A DNA stretch of 64,000 nt from Cryptomeria japonica (lineage: Eukaryota; Streptophyta; Pinopsida; Cupressales; Cupressaceae). The stretch lies in assembly GCF_030272615.1 (NCBI RefSeq), contig NC_081412.1, positions 696,328,083 through 696,392,082 of the forward strand, given 5' to 3'. Positions 1-11,423 of this stretch are shown one piece after another. Position 1 is the first letter of the stretch, and each line of letters begins with the position of its first letter. Below the pieces are notes generated by a model. It was not told the origin of the DNA, did no database searches, and worked only from the letters and a program-made list of their open reading frames with translations. The translations under genes and the position numbers were made by a program.

Positions 1-504
1 TTGGTTTCATTTTCTTTGCTGGGGGCCTTACTTCCTGTTGTTTCCTTCTTGTTCTCTTTGGTGCAGGAGAGGGTTCCGGTGAAGGTTTTATTTTCCTTTC
101 TACTCTCATAAATTCAGCTGGGATTTCACTGTCAGATGAAGTTCCAACTTGTGAGAGGTGAACTTCTAGTTGTAACCCTTCCAAGTCACTTTCCTTAATA
201 TCGGTGATATTTAATATATTTTTCTTGATCTCTTTGGCCTGTTTTATTGCTTTTCTAATAGTTTGCTCTCTTTTCTTCCTTTGTTTAAGTGTTTGCACTT
301 TGCTCTCAATGGTTTCAGCACTACCAAATATTTCCTCTTCAGGTTCTCTAGGGGCTTCAAGTAGGGCTTTAGCATATGTCTCAATTATGTTTACATCAAC
401 CTCATAACCCATTTCTGTCACCCAAACAATTCTAGGAACCACTGTCTCCATCCAGATTTCATCTTTCTTTATAACAAAACATATTTCCTTCAACTACCAC
501 AATA
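1..504 (-). pseudogene. ORF2 of NA-A', N-terminally deleted, running off the window
   Basis: Reading leftward from about 504, an open frame contains MGYEVDVNIIETYAKALLEA and then a charged Glu/Lys-rich stretch ending in a basic PKRTRRK-like patch near position 30. The MGYEV motif aligns with MEYEI in NA-B ORF2 and MGYEV in NA-C ORF2. The whole N-terminal domain seen in those copies is missing: sequence homologous to the Gag/ORF2 spacer of NA-A (about 505-630) jumps directly to the residues before MGYEV. An internal deletion therefore removed the start and core of ORF2. The function of ORF2 is unknown. Confidence 0.6.
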
Positions 505-630
505 AATGCTTATCAGTTAAGTGAAACTTAACTCATCTGCCGGTAAAGAAGCATTTCATCTTCTTACCATCAACCAAGGGTAAACTAGCATGATTTTCAA
601 TTAGTTTCCATACTCCAAAAAGGTTTCTTT

Positions 631-1743
631 TCAGTTAGATGAAGAATCTCCTGCCAGTGGAGTGATACTCTGTTCTACCAGTGAAGGAATAGTCTCATCA
701 ACATTCTGATCTCTCTTTCTAATCCATTGTTTTGAAAATTCTTTCTTTACCTCTTCAACCTTCTCTTTACCTTTCAAGTTGGGTCCTTTATTATTTGCCA
801 GTGATGTCTTACTTCTACAAAATTTTGCAATATGTCCAATCTTGTTACAAGCATAACAAGTCACATTATATTTCTGAATAGCTTTTCCATATCCTATGCT
901 GGTATGTGTTCTGCATTGATTAGATAAGTGTCCAAATCTTCCACAAACATAACATCTTACATTCATTCTGTAGTTTTATGAATTATGACCAATTTTGTTG
1001 CATTTTGAACATTGACTGGTGGGTGCATTAGTGTTCTGATAGTTTCTAGATCTACAATGTTTTTCTCTATGACCATACTTGTTACAGTTAAAGCATTTCC
1101 CATTAAATTTGTAGGTGTTAGGTTGTCTTACCGAGTTACTGTGATCATGATTGTTTGCAGTACCAGAGCTTTCACCAACTTCAAAGCCAAGACCATTAGT
1201 GTCTCCATTAGGTTTTTGATTTTTCAGCATGTCATCAAGTTCTTCTGAACTTTTCTTGAATTTCTCTTTGTGTTGATTTGCAGTAGCCAACTCATTTTCC
1301 AAGAAATCCTTCTGTCTCATGAGTTCAGTTTTATCATGTTCCAAGTGAATCAGATCTGTCTTCAACATATCATTTTCATGACTGAGTCTTAGATTTTCAG
1401 TTCCAGCATCATTGATTCTCCTAGTCAGTTCATCTTCATTCTTCTTTTTGTCTTCAATGTCTTTACAAAATCTCATAGTCATATCTTGCATCTCATTCCT
1501 CAAGGTCGTGTTTTCTTGCTTCATATTGCTTACAAGATCATTAAGAGTTTCATTTTCATCATCATCATTTTGTATCTTCTCATGAAGTTCTCTTCTTTTG
1601 TTTCTAGAAATAGTAAGATTCTTCTGAAGTCCTTGAATGATTTCCTGTGCAGCCTTCAGATCATCTTCAAGTTTGATATTCTTCAACTTTTCCACATCAT
1701 AATCTGCAAGAGTTGTTTCCAATTGCTTCCTCAAGTTTTCCAT
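631..1743 (-). pseudogene. Gag-like protein of NA-A': coiled coil plus four CCHC knuckles
   Basis: The first ATG (1743) lies just downstream of the primer site and begins MENLRKQLE, matching MASLRKQLE of NA-A. About 170 residues of heptad-rich Glu/Lys/Leu sequence predict a long coiled coil. Four zinc knuckles follow: C-FNCNKYGHREKHC, CSKCNKIGH (interrupted), CYVCGRFGHLSNQC and CYACNKIGHIAKFC. A TAA (976-978) splits the second knuckle; otherwise the frame is open to the stop at 631. Knuckles of this type bind nucleic acid in retroelement Gag proteins, and a packaging role is inferred. No protease motif or copia UBN2-type capsid domain is visible. Confidence 0.75.
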
Positions 1744-1800
1744 TTTTACTGGTGTCAGAATCTCCCTCAAGCTATTAGGCTTTTGAAAAAAGAGGACCAG

Positions 1801-1812
1801 GCTATGATACCA
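1801..1812 (-). promoter_or_regulatory. Primer binding site of NA-A'
   Basis: Minus strand reads TGGTATCATAGC just after the LTR end. It matches the initiator-tRNA(Met) complement TGGTATCAGAGC with one mismatch, the normal Ty1/copia primer. Confidence 0.85.
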
Positions 1813-1814
1813 AT

Positions 1815-2581
1815 TGTTAGGATTCCCAAAGATACTAAGAGGGGGGGGTGAATCAGTATCTTTTCAGTTAGAAAATTTTCTGACCTTATTAAATAAATTG
1901 CATTCCAAAATAGTGTGCCAGTAAATAAGAATTAATGTAGTAAATATGAACAATAAACACAACATAGAAAGAACACCATAACACAAGATTTTTAATAAGG
2001 AAACCTGGTGTGGGAAAAACCTTGATGGGATTTGTGACCCACAATATTCACTCACTGGCCAATGAATGGATATTACTTACAATAGGGGTCTGCACATGCA
2101 GGAAGGCCAACTGCCCAAAGCTCACTGCTTAATTACAAAAGAAGTCTCACTAACTTACAAAATGGATTATACAAATCCAATATAATGTACTGCTTTAGTT
2201 TAGCATCTGTTGTGCCAGGTTCAGTACCGGTTTAAGCTCATACAATAACCATAAACCTTACTCCAAAATCTGCCTTAATATTTTCATATTATTTCTACAA
2301 TAATCTAACCATGTCTGCATCTTAAATGATCTACAATATCTCATACTTATATATGAGTCTTATTACAATATGCCTTGTTGGCTTACAAAAAGATATTACA
2401 ATTAAATACAAAATACAATAATCAAAATCATGTCGGTTGGGGTGTCGGTAATCATCTTTGTCGCTGCTAGTAAACTTTAGGTCGGTGTAGAGTATGTCGG
2501 TGCCATAGGATTGTAAGGTTGCCATCAATGAAAATACCTTCAATCACCTACAATTTCTCATTAGAGTGTGCAATGCCAACA
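1815..2581 (-). repeat. 5' LTR of NA-A'
   Basis: Begins TGTTGGCATT at 2581 and ends CCTAACA at 1815 on the minus strand (767 bp). It carries the two boxes shared by all copia-type LTRs here: a 'CCCA..AAGGTTTTTCCC' box near 2015-2035 and 'TGATTCACCCCCCCC' near 1840-1855. It is similar to the NA-A LTRs but not to the Co1 LTR. Confidence 0.85.
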
Positions 2582-3777
2582 TCTGCAAGCAAAGGCTTCG
2601 TAAAGATATTTTTCCTTTGTAGATACATACTCCAATATGACTTCTTTCTCATTCACCTTGTCTCTCAAGAAATGAAACTTGATTGATATTTGTTCTGTCT
2701 TAGAATGCAACACCGGATTCTTAGAAATATTAATAGCGCTCGAATTATCACAATATATAAAAGTAGGCTCATTATAAATAATTCTAACATCCTTCAGTAT
2801 TTGCTTCAACCAAAGTACCTAAGTACAATTTCTAGCAACAGCAATATATTCAGCTTAGATAAAGAGATAGTATCCTGCTTCTTACTTGCCCAAGAAACCA
2901 ACTTCTTTCCCAAAAAGAATGGACCACCCGTAGTGCTTTTCTAGTCATCAACATCACCTTTCCAATTAGCATCTGTATAATCACTTAAAATGAAATCATC
3001 ATTCTTTGGATACCACAAACCATAATCAATTGTTCCCTTCAAGTATCTGAATATCCTTTTCACAGCAGTAACATGACTTTCCTTAGGATCAGTATGGAAA
3101 CTTGCAACAAGACATACAACATTCATAATGTTAGGTCTAGTCTGAGTCAAATAGAGTAGTCCACCAATCATAGATCTATACAAGGTCTGATTAGCCTTTG
3201 AAGATCCATCATCTTTTGTCATCTTGCAACCGGTTACCATAGGAGTTCCAATAGGTTTGGAATCATCTAACCCAAACTCATTCAGCAACTCCTTCACATA
3301 CTTTGTTTGAGATATGATAATGCCTTTATAAGTATGTGTAATTTGCCATCCTAGAAAGAATTTTATCTCACCTATCATAGACATCTCAAACTCTTTTTTC
3401 ATTTCATTCGTAAGATTATTACTCAAATCATCATCTCCTCCAAAAAAAATGTCATCAACAAAAACTTCTACAATCAAAATATTATTATTATCAATATTGA
3501 AGTATAAATTACTATCAACAGTACCTTTACATAATCCCAACTTCATCAAATACCTATCCAATCTGGCATACCAAGCTCTAGGGGCTTGTTTAAGTCCATA
3601 CAATGCTTTCTTCAATCTGCACACCATGTCTCCTTCATCTGTCAATGAAAATCCATCTGGTTGTTCAATGTAGACTTCTTCTTCCAACTCACCATTCAAA
3701 AAGGCTGACCTCACATCCATATGGAATACCTCAAAATTCTTATAAGTAGCAAATACAAGAAATAATCTAACAGCTTC
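2582..3777 (-). pseudogene. Co1 reverse transcriptase and RNase H
   Basis: The frame 3777-2941 is nearly intact and holds classic copia RT motifs: MDVRSAFLNGELEEEVYIEQ, LKKALYGLKQAPRAWY and the catalytic FVDD box (FVDDIFFGG, a YVDD variant). It continues through CKMTKDDGS and YRSMIGGLLYLTQTRP into RNase H (SDYTDANWKGD). A stop near 2941 and another near 2818 interrupt RNase H, which goes on to CDNSSAINISKNPVLHSKT. A frameshift precedes the tail at the NA-A' junction. RT plus RNase H copies element RNA into DNA. The N-terminal RT portion is at 5209-5534, separated by the solo LTR. Confidence 0.9.
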
Positions 3778-5208
3778 TGATGCCCTCCTAAATGACACAA
3801 GGTTAGTTTAAGATCAAACAACACAAAAACACACAAGACGTTAGCATTAATCAATCAAAAACTAAAACCTATGAAGGCATTCCAAGAGAGATACTAAAAA
3901 CACATGCTAATGAATCTAACTAAAGAAGTAAGACAATGAGATATCTCCAACTATCTCTTAGCATGAGATTAGCTCCTTCTCCCTTGTTCCTCTCCTCTCC
4001 AAGTTCCAAAATAGTGTAGCTCTCAGCAGCTTTTTGCACTATGGATGCTTATGGAGGATTGAGATTGTAGAATAGCTCCAAACATGAAATGAAAAAGCTA
4101 TTTATGCTAAAATGATATATTTTAACTAAAAAGACAAGATTTAGTTATGCTATTGCTAAATTCTCTCTAAAATGGCTATAGTCTAAATGCTTACAAGTTT
4201 TCAGGATCTGGATTATGAAGGAATGGGCTCTATTTATAGGAAAAATGGAGCAATGGATGGCCAGGATTGAAAGGTTTAATCAAGGGTCAAGCTTGAAAGT
4301 TGGGGATCCATGTGCACAATTGGCACCAATGAAATGGTGACAAGTGTCAACATAGGGTTGGGTTGAAAGAAGAGGTTGGAGGCATTAAAGGCCTGAGAAG
4401 ACCTCATGGTTATCTAAAGGCTAAGAGTCAAGCCTAAATTAGGATTACCCACTGGATTAGGAGTTAATCCAAGGATAAACCTTTGTGCAAATGATTAAGA
4501 GATAATCATGGTCAAAGCATTGAAGGCTTGATGAGACCCTTGGGTTGGGTAGAGGTTGAGTCAAAACAAATGTTTTAACCATGTGGGAGAGTTGAATTAA
4601 CCATTAATGGTTATTGGAGACTTTGTGGATTAAGTGGTTGAAAGTTGGAAGCCTTTAATGGTTTTCAAAGACTTTGGGGTTTTTGGTGGTTGAAGGTTGA
4701 AAACCTTCAATGGTTATCCAAGACTTTGGGCCATTTGAGAAGTGACTCCATTTTGCTTAGGAATGTGACAATAATTAGGGGATGGATTAGGCTAATTAGG
4801 AAGGGGTTAGAAGAATCTAGAAGGGGATTAGATTTTGCAAGTGGATTTGGTGGGTGAGGGAAAATAGGATTTTATTAAAATAAAAATTCATTTATTTCAA
4901 AATGTGTGCAAGTTGCATTTGTAGGAAAATGCAAGTGGGGGGGGAGGATAATGATTTAAATAAATGTTAATTTATTTAAAAGAGGAAAAGGGGATTTAAT
5001 TAAATAAATTGATTTATTTATTTAATTAATGGGAATTTGATTTTAATGAATTAATTAAAATAAATTGAATAATTTATTTAATTAATAGAAGAATGTTTGG
5101 GGATGAATTAATTAAATATTAATTTAATTAATTGATGGCTAGTGGATTTTTAATCAAATAAATACGAAATATTCACTTAATTAAAATGGACAGATTTGTG
5201 TGACTACA
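3778..5208 (-). mobile_element. Solo LTR inserted in Co1 RT
   Basis: 1431 bp with TG...CA ends (minus strand starts TGTAGTCACAC and ends GGCATCA), flanked by the 5-bp TSD gcttc (3773-3777 and 5209-5213). The Co1 RT frame is in phase across the site once it is removed. No coding sequence. The right half has TTTAATTAAATAAAT-like AT-rich blocks as in the Gy1 and Gy2 LTRs, so a gypsy-type LTR left by recombination is most likely. Strand is inferred from that resemblance. Confidence 0.75.
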
Positions 5209-5760
5209 GCTTCAATTCTATCTACCAGAGCAAAAGTCTCCTCAAAATCAATTCCTTCCATCTGTGAATATCCTTTACATACCAGTTTTGCTTTGTTTCT
5301 AACAACTTCTCCATCTTCATTCAGTTTATTCTAAAATACCCATTTAGTACCAATTACATTCTTGTCTTTAGGTCTTAGAACAAGTTCCCATGTGTTGTTA
5401 TTCTCAATCTGATTTAACTCTTCTTCCATAGCTTTAACCAAATTTTCATCTTTACAAGCTTCAGCAACATCCTTAGGCTCAATATTAGAAATCAAACATG
5501 TCTCTTCAGGAACAATTATTCTCCTAGTCATCACACCTTTATTTTTATCACCAATAATCTGATTATCTGAATGATTTAATCTTATATACCTAGGAGTCTT
5601 CTGATTGTTCTGATTTTTAGTCTCTTGAACTTCTTCACCGCCAGCAGCATCTGAATTTATTGACTCTTTCGGATCACTATGCTTTATGCTCTCAGTCTAC
5701 ACTTGCTTTGAACTAACATCCTAGTCATCAAATTCATATCTGTATGCTCTAATTTGCTTC
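5209..5760 (-). pseudogene. Co1 integrase-RT linker and RT N-terminus
   Basis: Minus frame from about 5750 carries the variable linker (RYIRLNHSDNQ-like, stops near 5700) and then the start of copia RT: EACKDENLVKAMEEELNQIE, NNTWELV and NVIGTKWVF (ORF 5534-5331). A stop at 5331 replaces the residue after WVF, and the frame continues [16 protein letters not shown]... up to the solo-LTR junction at 5209. This is the N-terminal finger region of RVT_2-type RT. It belongs with 2582-3777. Confidence 0.85.
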
Positions 5761-6664
5761 TCATGACACTCATCAACCTTCACATTTGCACTTTTCACTA
5801 TCTTTTTCAGTCTTTTGTTGTAACACTTGTAGGCCTTGCTCTTAGTAGAATATCCCAAAAATATTTATTCATCACATCTTGCATCAAATTTTCTTATATC
5901 CTCATCTCTTTTGATATAACATTTACTTCCAAAGATTTTGAAATTTCTAACTCTAGGAACATGACCAAACCATAACTCATAAGGAGTCTTACCAGAATCA
6001 TCTTTTGTATGCACTCGGTTGAATGTGTACACAATAGTGCTAATAGCTTCTCTCCAATAGATATGCGGAACATCTCCTTCAATCATCATAGTCCTAGCAG
6101 CATCCAAAATAGTTATGTTCTTTCTTTCAACAACTCCATTTTGCTGAGGGGTTCGCGAAGCTGATAGCTGTCTCCTAATTCCATGCTCTTTACAAAGGGA
6201 ATTAAACTCACCAAAAGTGAATTCTCCTCCTCTGTCAAATCTTAAACACTTCAGCTTCAATCTTGTCTTTGTCTCCACTCTAGCTTTGAATATTTTAAAT
6301 TTCTCCAATGCTTCAGATTTCTCCCTTAGAAAAGTAACCCATATCATTCTAGAATAGTCATCAATTAGCAACATAAAGTATATGTCACCCCCACATAAAT
6401 CAGTATGCACAAGATCTAGTATCACATTAGATGTATATTGTTTGCTCTGAAATGAGATTCTTGTTTTCTTTCCCAATTGACATTCTTTACACACCGGATT
6501 AGTAGGCTTCATTATCTTAGGTAGATCTCTAACAGCTTGAGTAGAACTTATCTTAATCATGCAGTCAAATCAACATGATACATCCTCCTATGCCACAATC
6601 AACTTTCATCAATCTTATAAATCAAGCAACTTTTCTCACCAACATTCAAATGAAATATATTACC
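5761..6664 (-). pseudogene. Co1 integrase
   Basis: Starts at the NA-A junction with the pre-integrase region (LWHRRMYHVD and CKECQLGK supply the zinc-binding H/C residues), with a stop and a frameshift near 6570-6600. The core keeps the DDE residues: D in LVHTDLCG, D in LRFDRGGEF and E in TPQQNGVVERKN. About a dozen residues between TDLCG and YFMLLIDDYSRM are missing compared with Co2, indicating a small deletion. The C-terminal part includes YELWFGHVPRVRNFKIFGSKCY and IFLGYSTKSKAYKCYN. Integrase inserts the cDNA into chromosomes; this copy is not expressible. Confidence 0.88.
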
Positions 6665-7424
6665 TATTGGCATTCTACACTCAATGAGAATATGGTTGAT
6701 GTTGTCATTAATGGCAACCAACCGGTAACAGGTTTCTACACATACACCGGCAGGCACATTCACCGGCATCCAGATTACACCGACAATGAAGTATACCGGC
6801 ATTCAGGCCAACATGAGACAAAGTTTTGTTTATGTGAATTGTATTGTAAATGTAATTAATTATTTGTAAGCCGACATGATGTATTGTAAAGACTCATATA
6901 TGTATGAGATCTTATAGATCATTTTGCATAAGGATAGGATGATTATCATTAGTATATGTAAGACAGCGAAATATTTTTGTTAAGGTATCTAACTGAGCTT
7001 AAACCGGTACTGAATCAAGCATTAAAGATGCTATTTTGAGCTATACATTGTATTGGACTTAATTATCCATTTTGTAGTCAGTGAGACTCTTCTATTGAGC
7101 ACTGAGCTCCAGGTTGTTGGCCTTCCTACATGTGCAGACCCATATTATAAGTAGTATTTATTCATATTGGCCACTGAGTAAATATTGTGGGTCACAAATC
7201 CCACCGAGGTTTTTCCCACACCGGGTTTCCTCACCAAAATATTTTGTGTTATGGTGTGCATTTATGTTGTCTCTATTATTTCTCTTTGTTGCATTATTTC
7301 TTGTTTACCAGTACATTGATTTGGGTTGCAAAGTTATAAATAAGTTTAAATATTCCATTAACCGGTTAGACATTGATTCACCCCCTCCCTCTCAGTGTCT
7401 TTGGGACTATCATTGAATCTAACA
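6665..7424 (+). repeat. 5' LTR of NA-A
   Basis: 760 bp. Starts TATTGGCATT (the 3' copy has TGTTGGCATT, so the canonical TG is mutated) and ends CTAACA. Contains seven CCGG sites in otherwise AT-rich DNA, the AGGTTTTTCCCACACCGGG box near 7207 and GATTCACCCCCTCCCTCTC near 7376. Confidence 0.9.
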
Positions 7425-7426
7425 AT

Positions 7427-7438
7427 TGGTATCAGAGC
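7427..7438 (+). promoter_or_regulatory. Primer binding site of NA-A
   Basis: TGGTATCAGAGC, a perfect match to the plant initiator-tRNA(Met) 3' end complement, two bases after the LTR. Confidence 0.92.
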
Positions 7439-7495
7439 TTGGTCCTCTATTTGCAAAATCCTAATAGCTTGAGGAAGATTCTGAAACTAATATCG

Positions 7496-8606
7496 ATGGC
7501 GAGTTTGAGAAAACAGTTGGAAGGAGCTCTTGAAGATTTTGATACAGAAAAATTGAAGAATATCAAACTTGAAGATGATCTGAGGACTACTAATGAATTC
7601 ATTAAAGGACTTTAGGAGAACCTAGTTATAGCACAAAACAAGAGGAAGGAACTTCATGAGAAAATGCAGAAACATGATGATGAAAAGGAAACTCTTAGTG
7701 ATATTGCAAAAATGTTGAGACAAGAGAACACTAACATGAAGAATGAAATGCAAGATTTAACCATGAGGCTATGTAAGGATATTGAAGACAGGAAGAAAAA
7801 TGAAAAAGACTTGACTAGGAGACTTAATGAAGAAGCAAATGAAAATATGAGACTATCATGAGAATGATACGCTAAAAACATATCTAATTCACATGCAACA
7901 TGATAAAGAGGAGCTTGTGAGACAAGTTGCCATTCTGGAAAATGAGTTGATCATTGCGAATGAACACAAACACAAATTCAAGAAAAGTTCAGAAAGACTT
8001 GATGACATGCTGAAAAGATAAAAACCTGATGGAGATATAGTTGGACTTGGATTTGAACAAGGGAGAAAGTTTAGGGACTACAAATAATCAAGATCACAGT
8101 AAACTAGTAAGAGAACCTAATGCTTATAAATTTAATGGGAAATGTTTCAATTGCAACAAATTTGGTCATAGAGAAAATTAGTGCAGATTTAGAAATAATC
8201 AGAATACAAACTTACCCACCGGTCAATGTTTCAAATGCAATAAAGTTGGTCACAATTCAAAAATTGTAGAATGAATGTGAAATGTTATGTTTGTGGTAGA
8301 TTTGGACATTTATCTAATCAATGCAGAACACAAACCAGTCAAGGATATGGAAAAGCTATTCAAAGGAATAATGTAACTTTTTATGCATGTAACAAGATTG
8401 GGCATATTGTAAAATTTTGTAGAAGCAAGACTATACCAGCGAACAATAAAGGATCAAATGAAAAGAGAAAATAAAAGGTAAATGAAATAAAGCAAGAATA
8501 TTCAAAACAATGGATTAAGAAGAGAGATCAGAGAGTTGATGAATCTGTCTCTGCATCGGTAGAATAGAGTAACCCTCCATCGGTAGGAGATTCTTCATCT
8601 AACTAA
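7496..8606 (+). pseudogene. Gag-like protein of NA-A: coiled coil plus CCHC knuckles
   Basis: ATG at 7496 (MASLRKQLEGALEDF). Roughly 180 residues of charged heptad sequence form a predicted coiled coil, followed by four knuckles at about 8147-8420: CFNCNKFGHREN(stop)C, CFKCNKVGHNS, CYVCGRFGHLSNQC and a fourth whose first Cys is Phe (FYACNKIGHIVKFC). In-frame stops occur at 7613 and 7859 and further on, with a frameshift near 8060. The terminal residues GDSSSN plus stop at 8604-8606 match the NA-A' Gag end. It resembles no copia or gypsy capsid domain I recognise. A nucleocapsid-like role is inferred from the knuckles. Confidence 0.75.
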
Positions 8607-8907
8607 GGAATAATCCTTAGAAGGTATGGCAGCAAGTTGAAAATCATGCATTCTACCCTCTATTGATGGTAAGAAGACATATTTCTTCTTTACTGATAGA
8701 TATGTTAATATTTCACTTAACCGGCAAGCATTTAATGTGGTTTTTGAAAAACACTTGGGTTATAAAGCACTGTAAAACCCTCATTTCAATCTACCAAGCA
8801 TCCAAGCATTCAGAGAGCATGAAATTGAACAAAGGCATCCTAAGGCAAAGCAGCAAAGTATTTTTTAGGCATTCAGGATTTCAAGCAAGAGGTATTTATC
8901 TTTTGAA

Positions 8908-10452
8908 ATGGCATCTTCATCTTCTGCAAACCCTACTGTAGTAGAAAATATTAAGTGCCCTAGGCCCATGTTTAAGATCACCCCTAAAATTTCCAAGCAA
9001 GATGTTTCTATCGGAGCTTTTTCAAAAATTCTGAAGGGAGTCGCTTTTACCGAAGACCCTAGAATCTACATTCACTGCAACATAGAAAAATTAGGGACTA
9101 ATGATTTGAAAAACATGTACAATGGTGTTGTTACTGATGAACAAGGTTTGGTTAAGCCGAAGCATAAGATAGTTGAAGACTTAGGATTTGTTGAAATATT
9201 GAACATACTTGAATTTTTGAAGGAGGTAGTTCGTCTTGTTCTAAGTAGAGTTCATGGAGAGTTTATGTGGCTTGACTCTATTTTTAAAATCTCTAAGGAA
9301 GTAATCAAGGTAGATACTGGTTTACCCTCAATCGGTAGTAGGCCTGACAAAACAAATAAGATACCTAACAAGGAAGTTATGGATTTAACCGGAGACTGAG
9401 ATACTGGCAGAGGATAAGGTAACTAACGCTAAGCAACTGAAGACAGAGAAACCGGTAGTTGCAGAGGAACTTACTCCGACTGAAAAACCAAAAGAAGCAG
9501 AGGTAATAAACCAAACAGAGAAACCGGCTAAAAATGTAAGTAAAGAGGAAGCAATTGATGGAAATAAGGAAGAAATAGTTAAAGCAATTGGGCTAGTATT
9601 TGTTGAAAGGAAATCTATTGAAAAACCAAGCACATCTACTGTAGAATTCAGACCCACTAATGTAATAGATGTTCTATTAGATTCTATTTAGAGGATAACA
9701 GATTGCAATGCCTTAGTATTTAAGGCTATTGATAACACATTACCTATTTTGAAGATGATTGCACCAACCTGTAAGATAGATCACATTGAGGATTCTTTAG
9801 GTAAATTGGACACATTGTCCAAATTTATTGCTAAAAATGTTCTAACTATAGATAAGGTGAATGAGGAAATCATAAAGGAAAGAGTAGATAAAGAGAAAGG
9901 TGAATTATTTGAGAAAACCATCAAAAACTGTACTGAGCACATGGATTCACTATTATCGGTACTTAACTCAACAATTTTAGAATATAAGGAGCTGTACAGA
10001 AAAGCTAGCAAGCCTCACCACCTGACTAAAGATATTGATGAGGAAATTAAGAAGACACAAAAGGAGATAGATGACATTGTGGATAATATGATAGGTTCTT
10101 TGGGACTTATCTGAGTTTTTGAACAGGAAATGGCAGCTTATGAAGAAAAGATTGAGAAACCTGAGAAAGAGAAAGCAAGGATAAGATCAAAAGCCCGAGA
10201 ACTAAAAAGCAAACTTGGTCCAAGATTGGACAGTCTAATTACTCGGTGGGTTGAGCTATCAAAGACAACAATTCACGGAGAACGGTCACTGGAGCAATAG
10301 ATGCACTATCTAACCGGCATGATCCAGCAAACAAAGACCATTCTTTCTGATAGTAACAAATTCATGTTGAGCCTGAATCTAATTTTAGCAGACATTTTTC
10401 AACTTGTAAACAACCGGTTACAAGCTATGAGGCAGCATTTTTATATTCTTTG
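8908..10452 (+). pseudogene. ORF2 of NA-A, core domain deleted
   Basis: ATG at 8908 (MASSSSANP). Residues 1-163 match the N-terminus of NA-B ORF2, including VLSRVHGEFMWL and MDLTG. At about 9388 the frame shifts and the sequence jumps to a Thr/Glu/Lys-rich stretch, skipping the 150-200 residue core (GYCFF...FFYFEKFFP in NA-B). A coiled-coil C-terminal region (9749-10114 and onward) follows, with stops near 9690, 10112 and 10300, ending RQHFYIL at 10452. The spacer 8607-8907 has decayed sequence that is also partly present in NA-A'. No catalytic motif is seen. Confidence 0.65.
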
Positions 10453-10465
10453 ATTCTTTTTGGCA

Positions 10466-10641
10466 TCCTTTGCCATTGATGTCAAAGGGGAGTAGTATGG
10501 AGAAAAATAAATGAATAAATGTTCAGAGGAGATCACTTGCTCAGGGGGAGCATACTCTTTTTGGGATCAGATGATTTCATTTTTGGATAACAATTTTGGA
10601 TTTTTCTCATGAGTGTTGCTATCAATGCCAAAGGGGAAGAT
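10466..10641 (+). promoter_or_regulatory. Tandem polypurine tracts of NA-A
   Basis: Three G-rich purine motifs precede the 3' LTR: GATGTCAAAGGGGAG (about 10470-10490), CTCAGGGGGAGCA (about 10537-10550) and ATGCCAAAGGGGAAGAT touching the LTR start at 10642. The last is the likely plus-strand primer. Repeated tracts are a known feature of some plant copia (Sirevirus-type) elements. Confidence 0.7.
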
Positions 10642-11418
10642 TGTTGGCATTCTACACTCAGTGAGAATATGGTTGATGTTTTCATTGATGGCAACCAACC
10701 GGTAACAGATTTCTACACATACACCAGCAGGCACCAGCACCGGTAGGCACATTCACCAGCATCCAAATTACATCGGCAATGAAGTATACCGGCACTCAGG
10801 CCGACATGAGACAAAGTTTTGTTTATGTGAATTGTATTGTAAATGTAATTAATTATTTGTAAGCCAACATGATGTATTGTAAAGACTCATATATGTATGA
10901 GATCTTATAGATCATTTTGCATAAGGATAGGATGATTATCATTGGTATATGTAAGACAGTGAAAGGCTTTTGTTAAGGTATCTAATTGAGCTTAAACTGG
11001 TACTGAATCAAGCATTAAAGATGTTATTTTGAGCAGTACATTGTATTGGATTTAATTATCCATTTTGTATTTAGTGAGACTCTTCTATTGAGCAATGAGC
11101 TCCAGGTTGTTGGCCTTTGTGCATGTGCAGGCCCATGTTGTAAGTAATATTTATTCATATTGGTCAGTGAGTAAATATTATGGGTCACAAATCCCACTGA
11201 GGTTTTTCCCACACAAGGTTTCCTCGCCAAAATTTTATGTGTTATGGTGTGCATTTATGTTATCTCTATTATTTCTCTTTGCTGCATTATTTCCTGTTTA
11301 CTAGTACATTGATTTGGGTTGCAAAGTTATAAATAAGTTAAATATTCCATTAACCGGTTAGACACTGATTCACCCCCCCCCCGTCTCAGTGTCTTTGGGA
11401 CTGTCATTGAATCTAACA
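10642..11418 (+). repeat. 3' LTR of NA-A
   Basis: 777 bp, TGTTGGCATT...CTAACA. Differs from the 5' copy by scattered substitutions and an extra CAGCACCGGTAGGCAC-like segment near 10735. Confidence 0.9.
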
Positions 11419-11423
11419 TTCCC

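Larger units (their letters stand above)
1..2581 (-). mobile_element. NA-A': partial non-autonomous LTR element (5' part)
   Basis: Minus-strand element entering the window from the left. In order on its coding strand it has a 5' LTR (1815-2581), a tRNA(iMet)-type primer site, a coiled-coil CCHC Gag-like ORF and the start of a shortened ORF2. LTR end, primer site and Gag all match NA-A at 6665-11418, so it is a second copy of that family. No pol domain is seen in the visible part. It sits in the RNase H region of Co1, whose frame breaks off at 2582. The expected TSD is tctgc (2582-2586), with its partner outside the window. Confidence 0.8.
6665..11418 (+). mobile_element. NA-A: complete non-autonomous LTR element
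   Basis: 4754-bp element with two LTRs (6665-7424 and 10642-11418), a tRNA(iMet) primer site, a Gag-like ORF, ORF2, a purine-tract array and nothing else. Its 3.2-kb interior has no protease, integrase, RT or RNase H. The TSD is ttacc (6660-6664) versus ttccc (11419-11423), one mismatch. It splits Co1 between protease and integrase in opposite orientation, and the Co1 frame is in phase across the site. The two LTRs differ at several percent of positions by eye, plus an approximately 16-18 bp indel near the start, so the insertion is not recent. Confidence 0.9.

Noticed and set aside
1815-2581. 3' LTR of Co1
   Set aside because: It directly follows Co1 RNase H, but its sequence matches NA-A LTRs, not the Co1 5' LTR, and a primer site and NA-type Gag follow it, so it is the 5' LTR of NA-A'.
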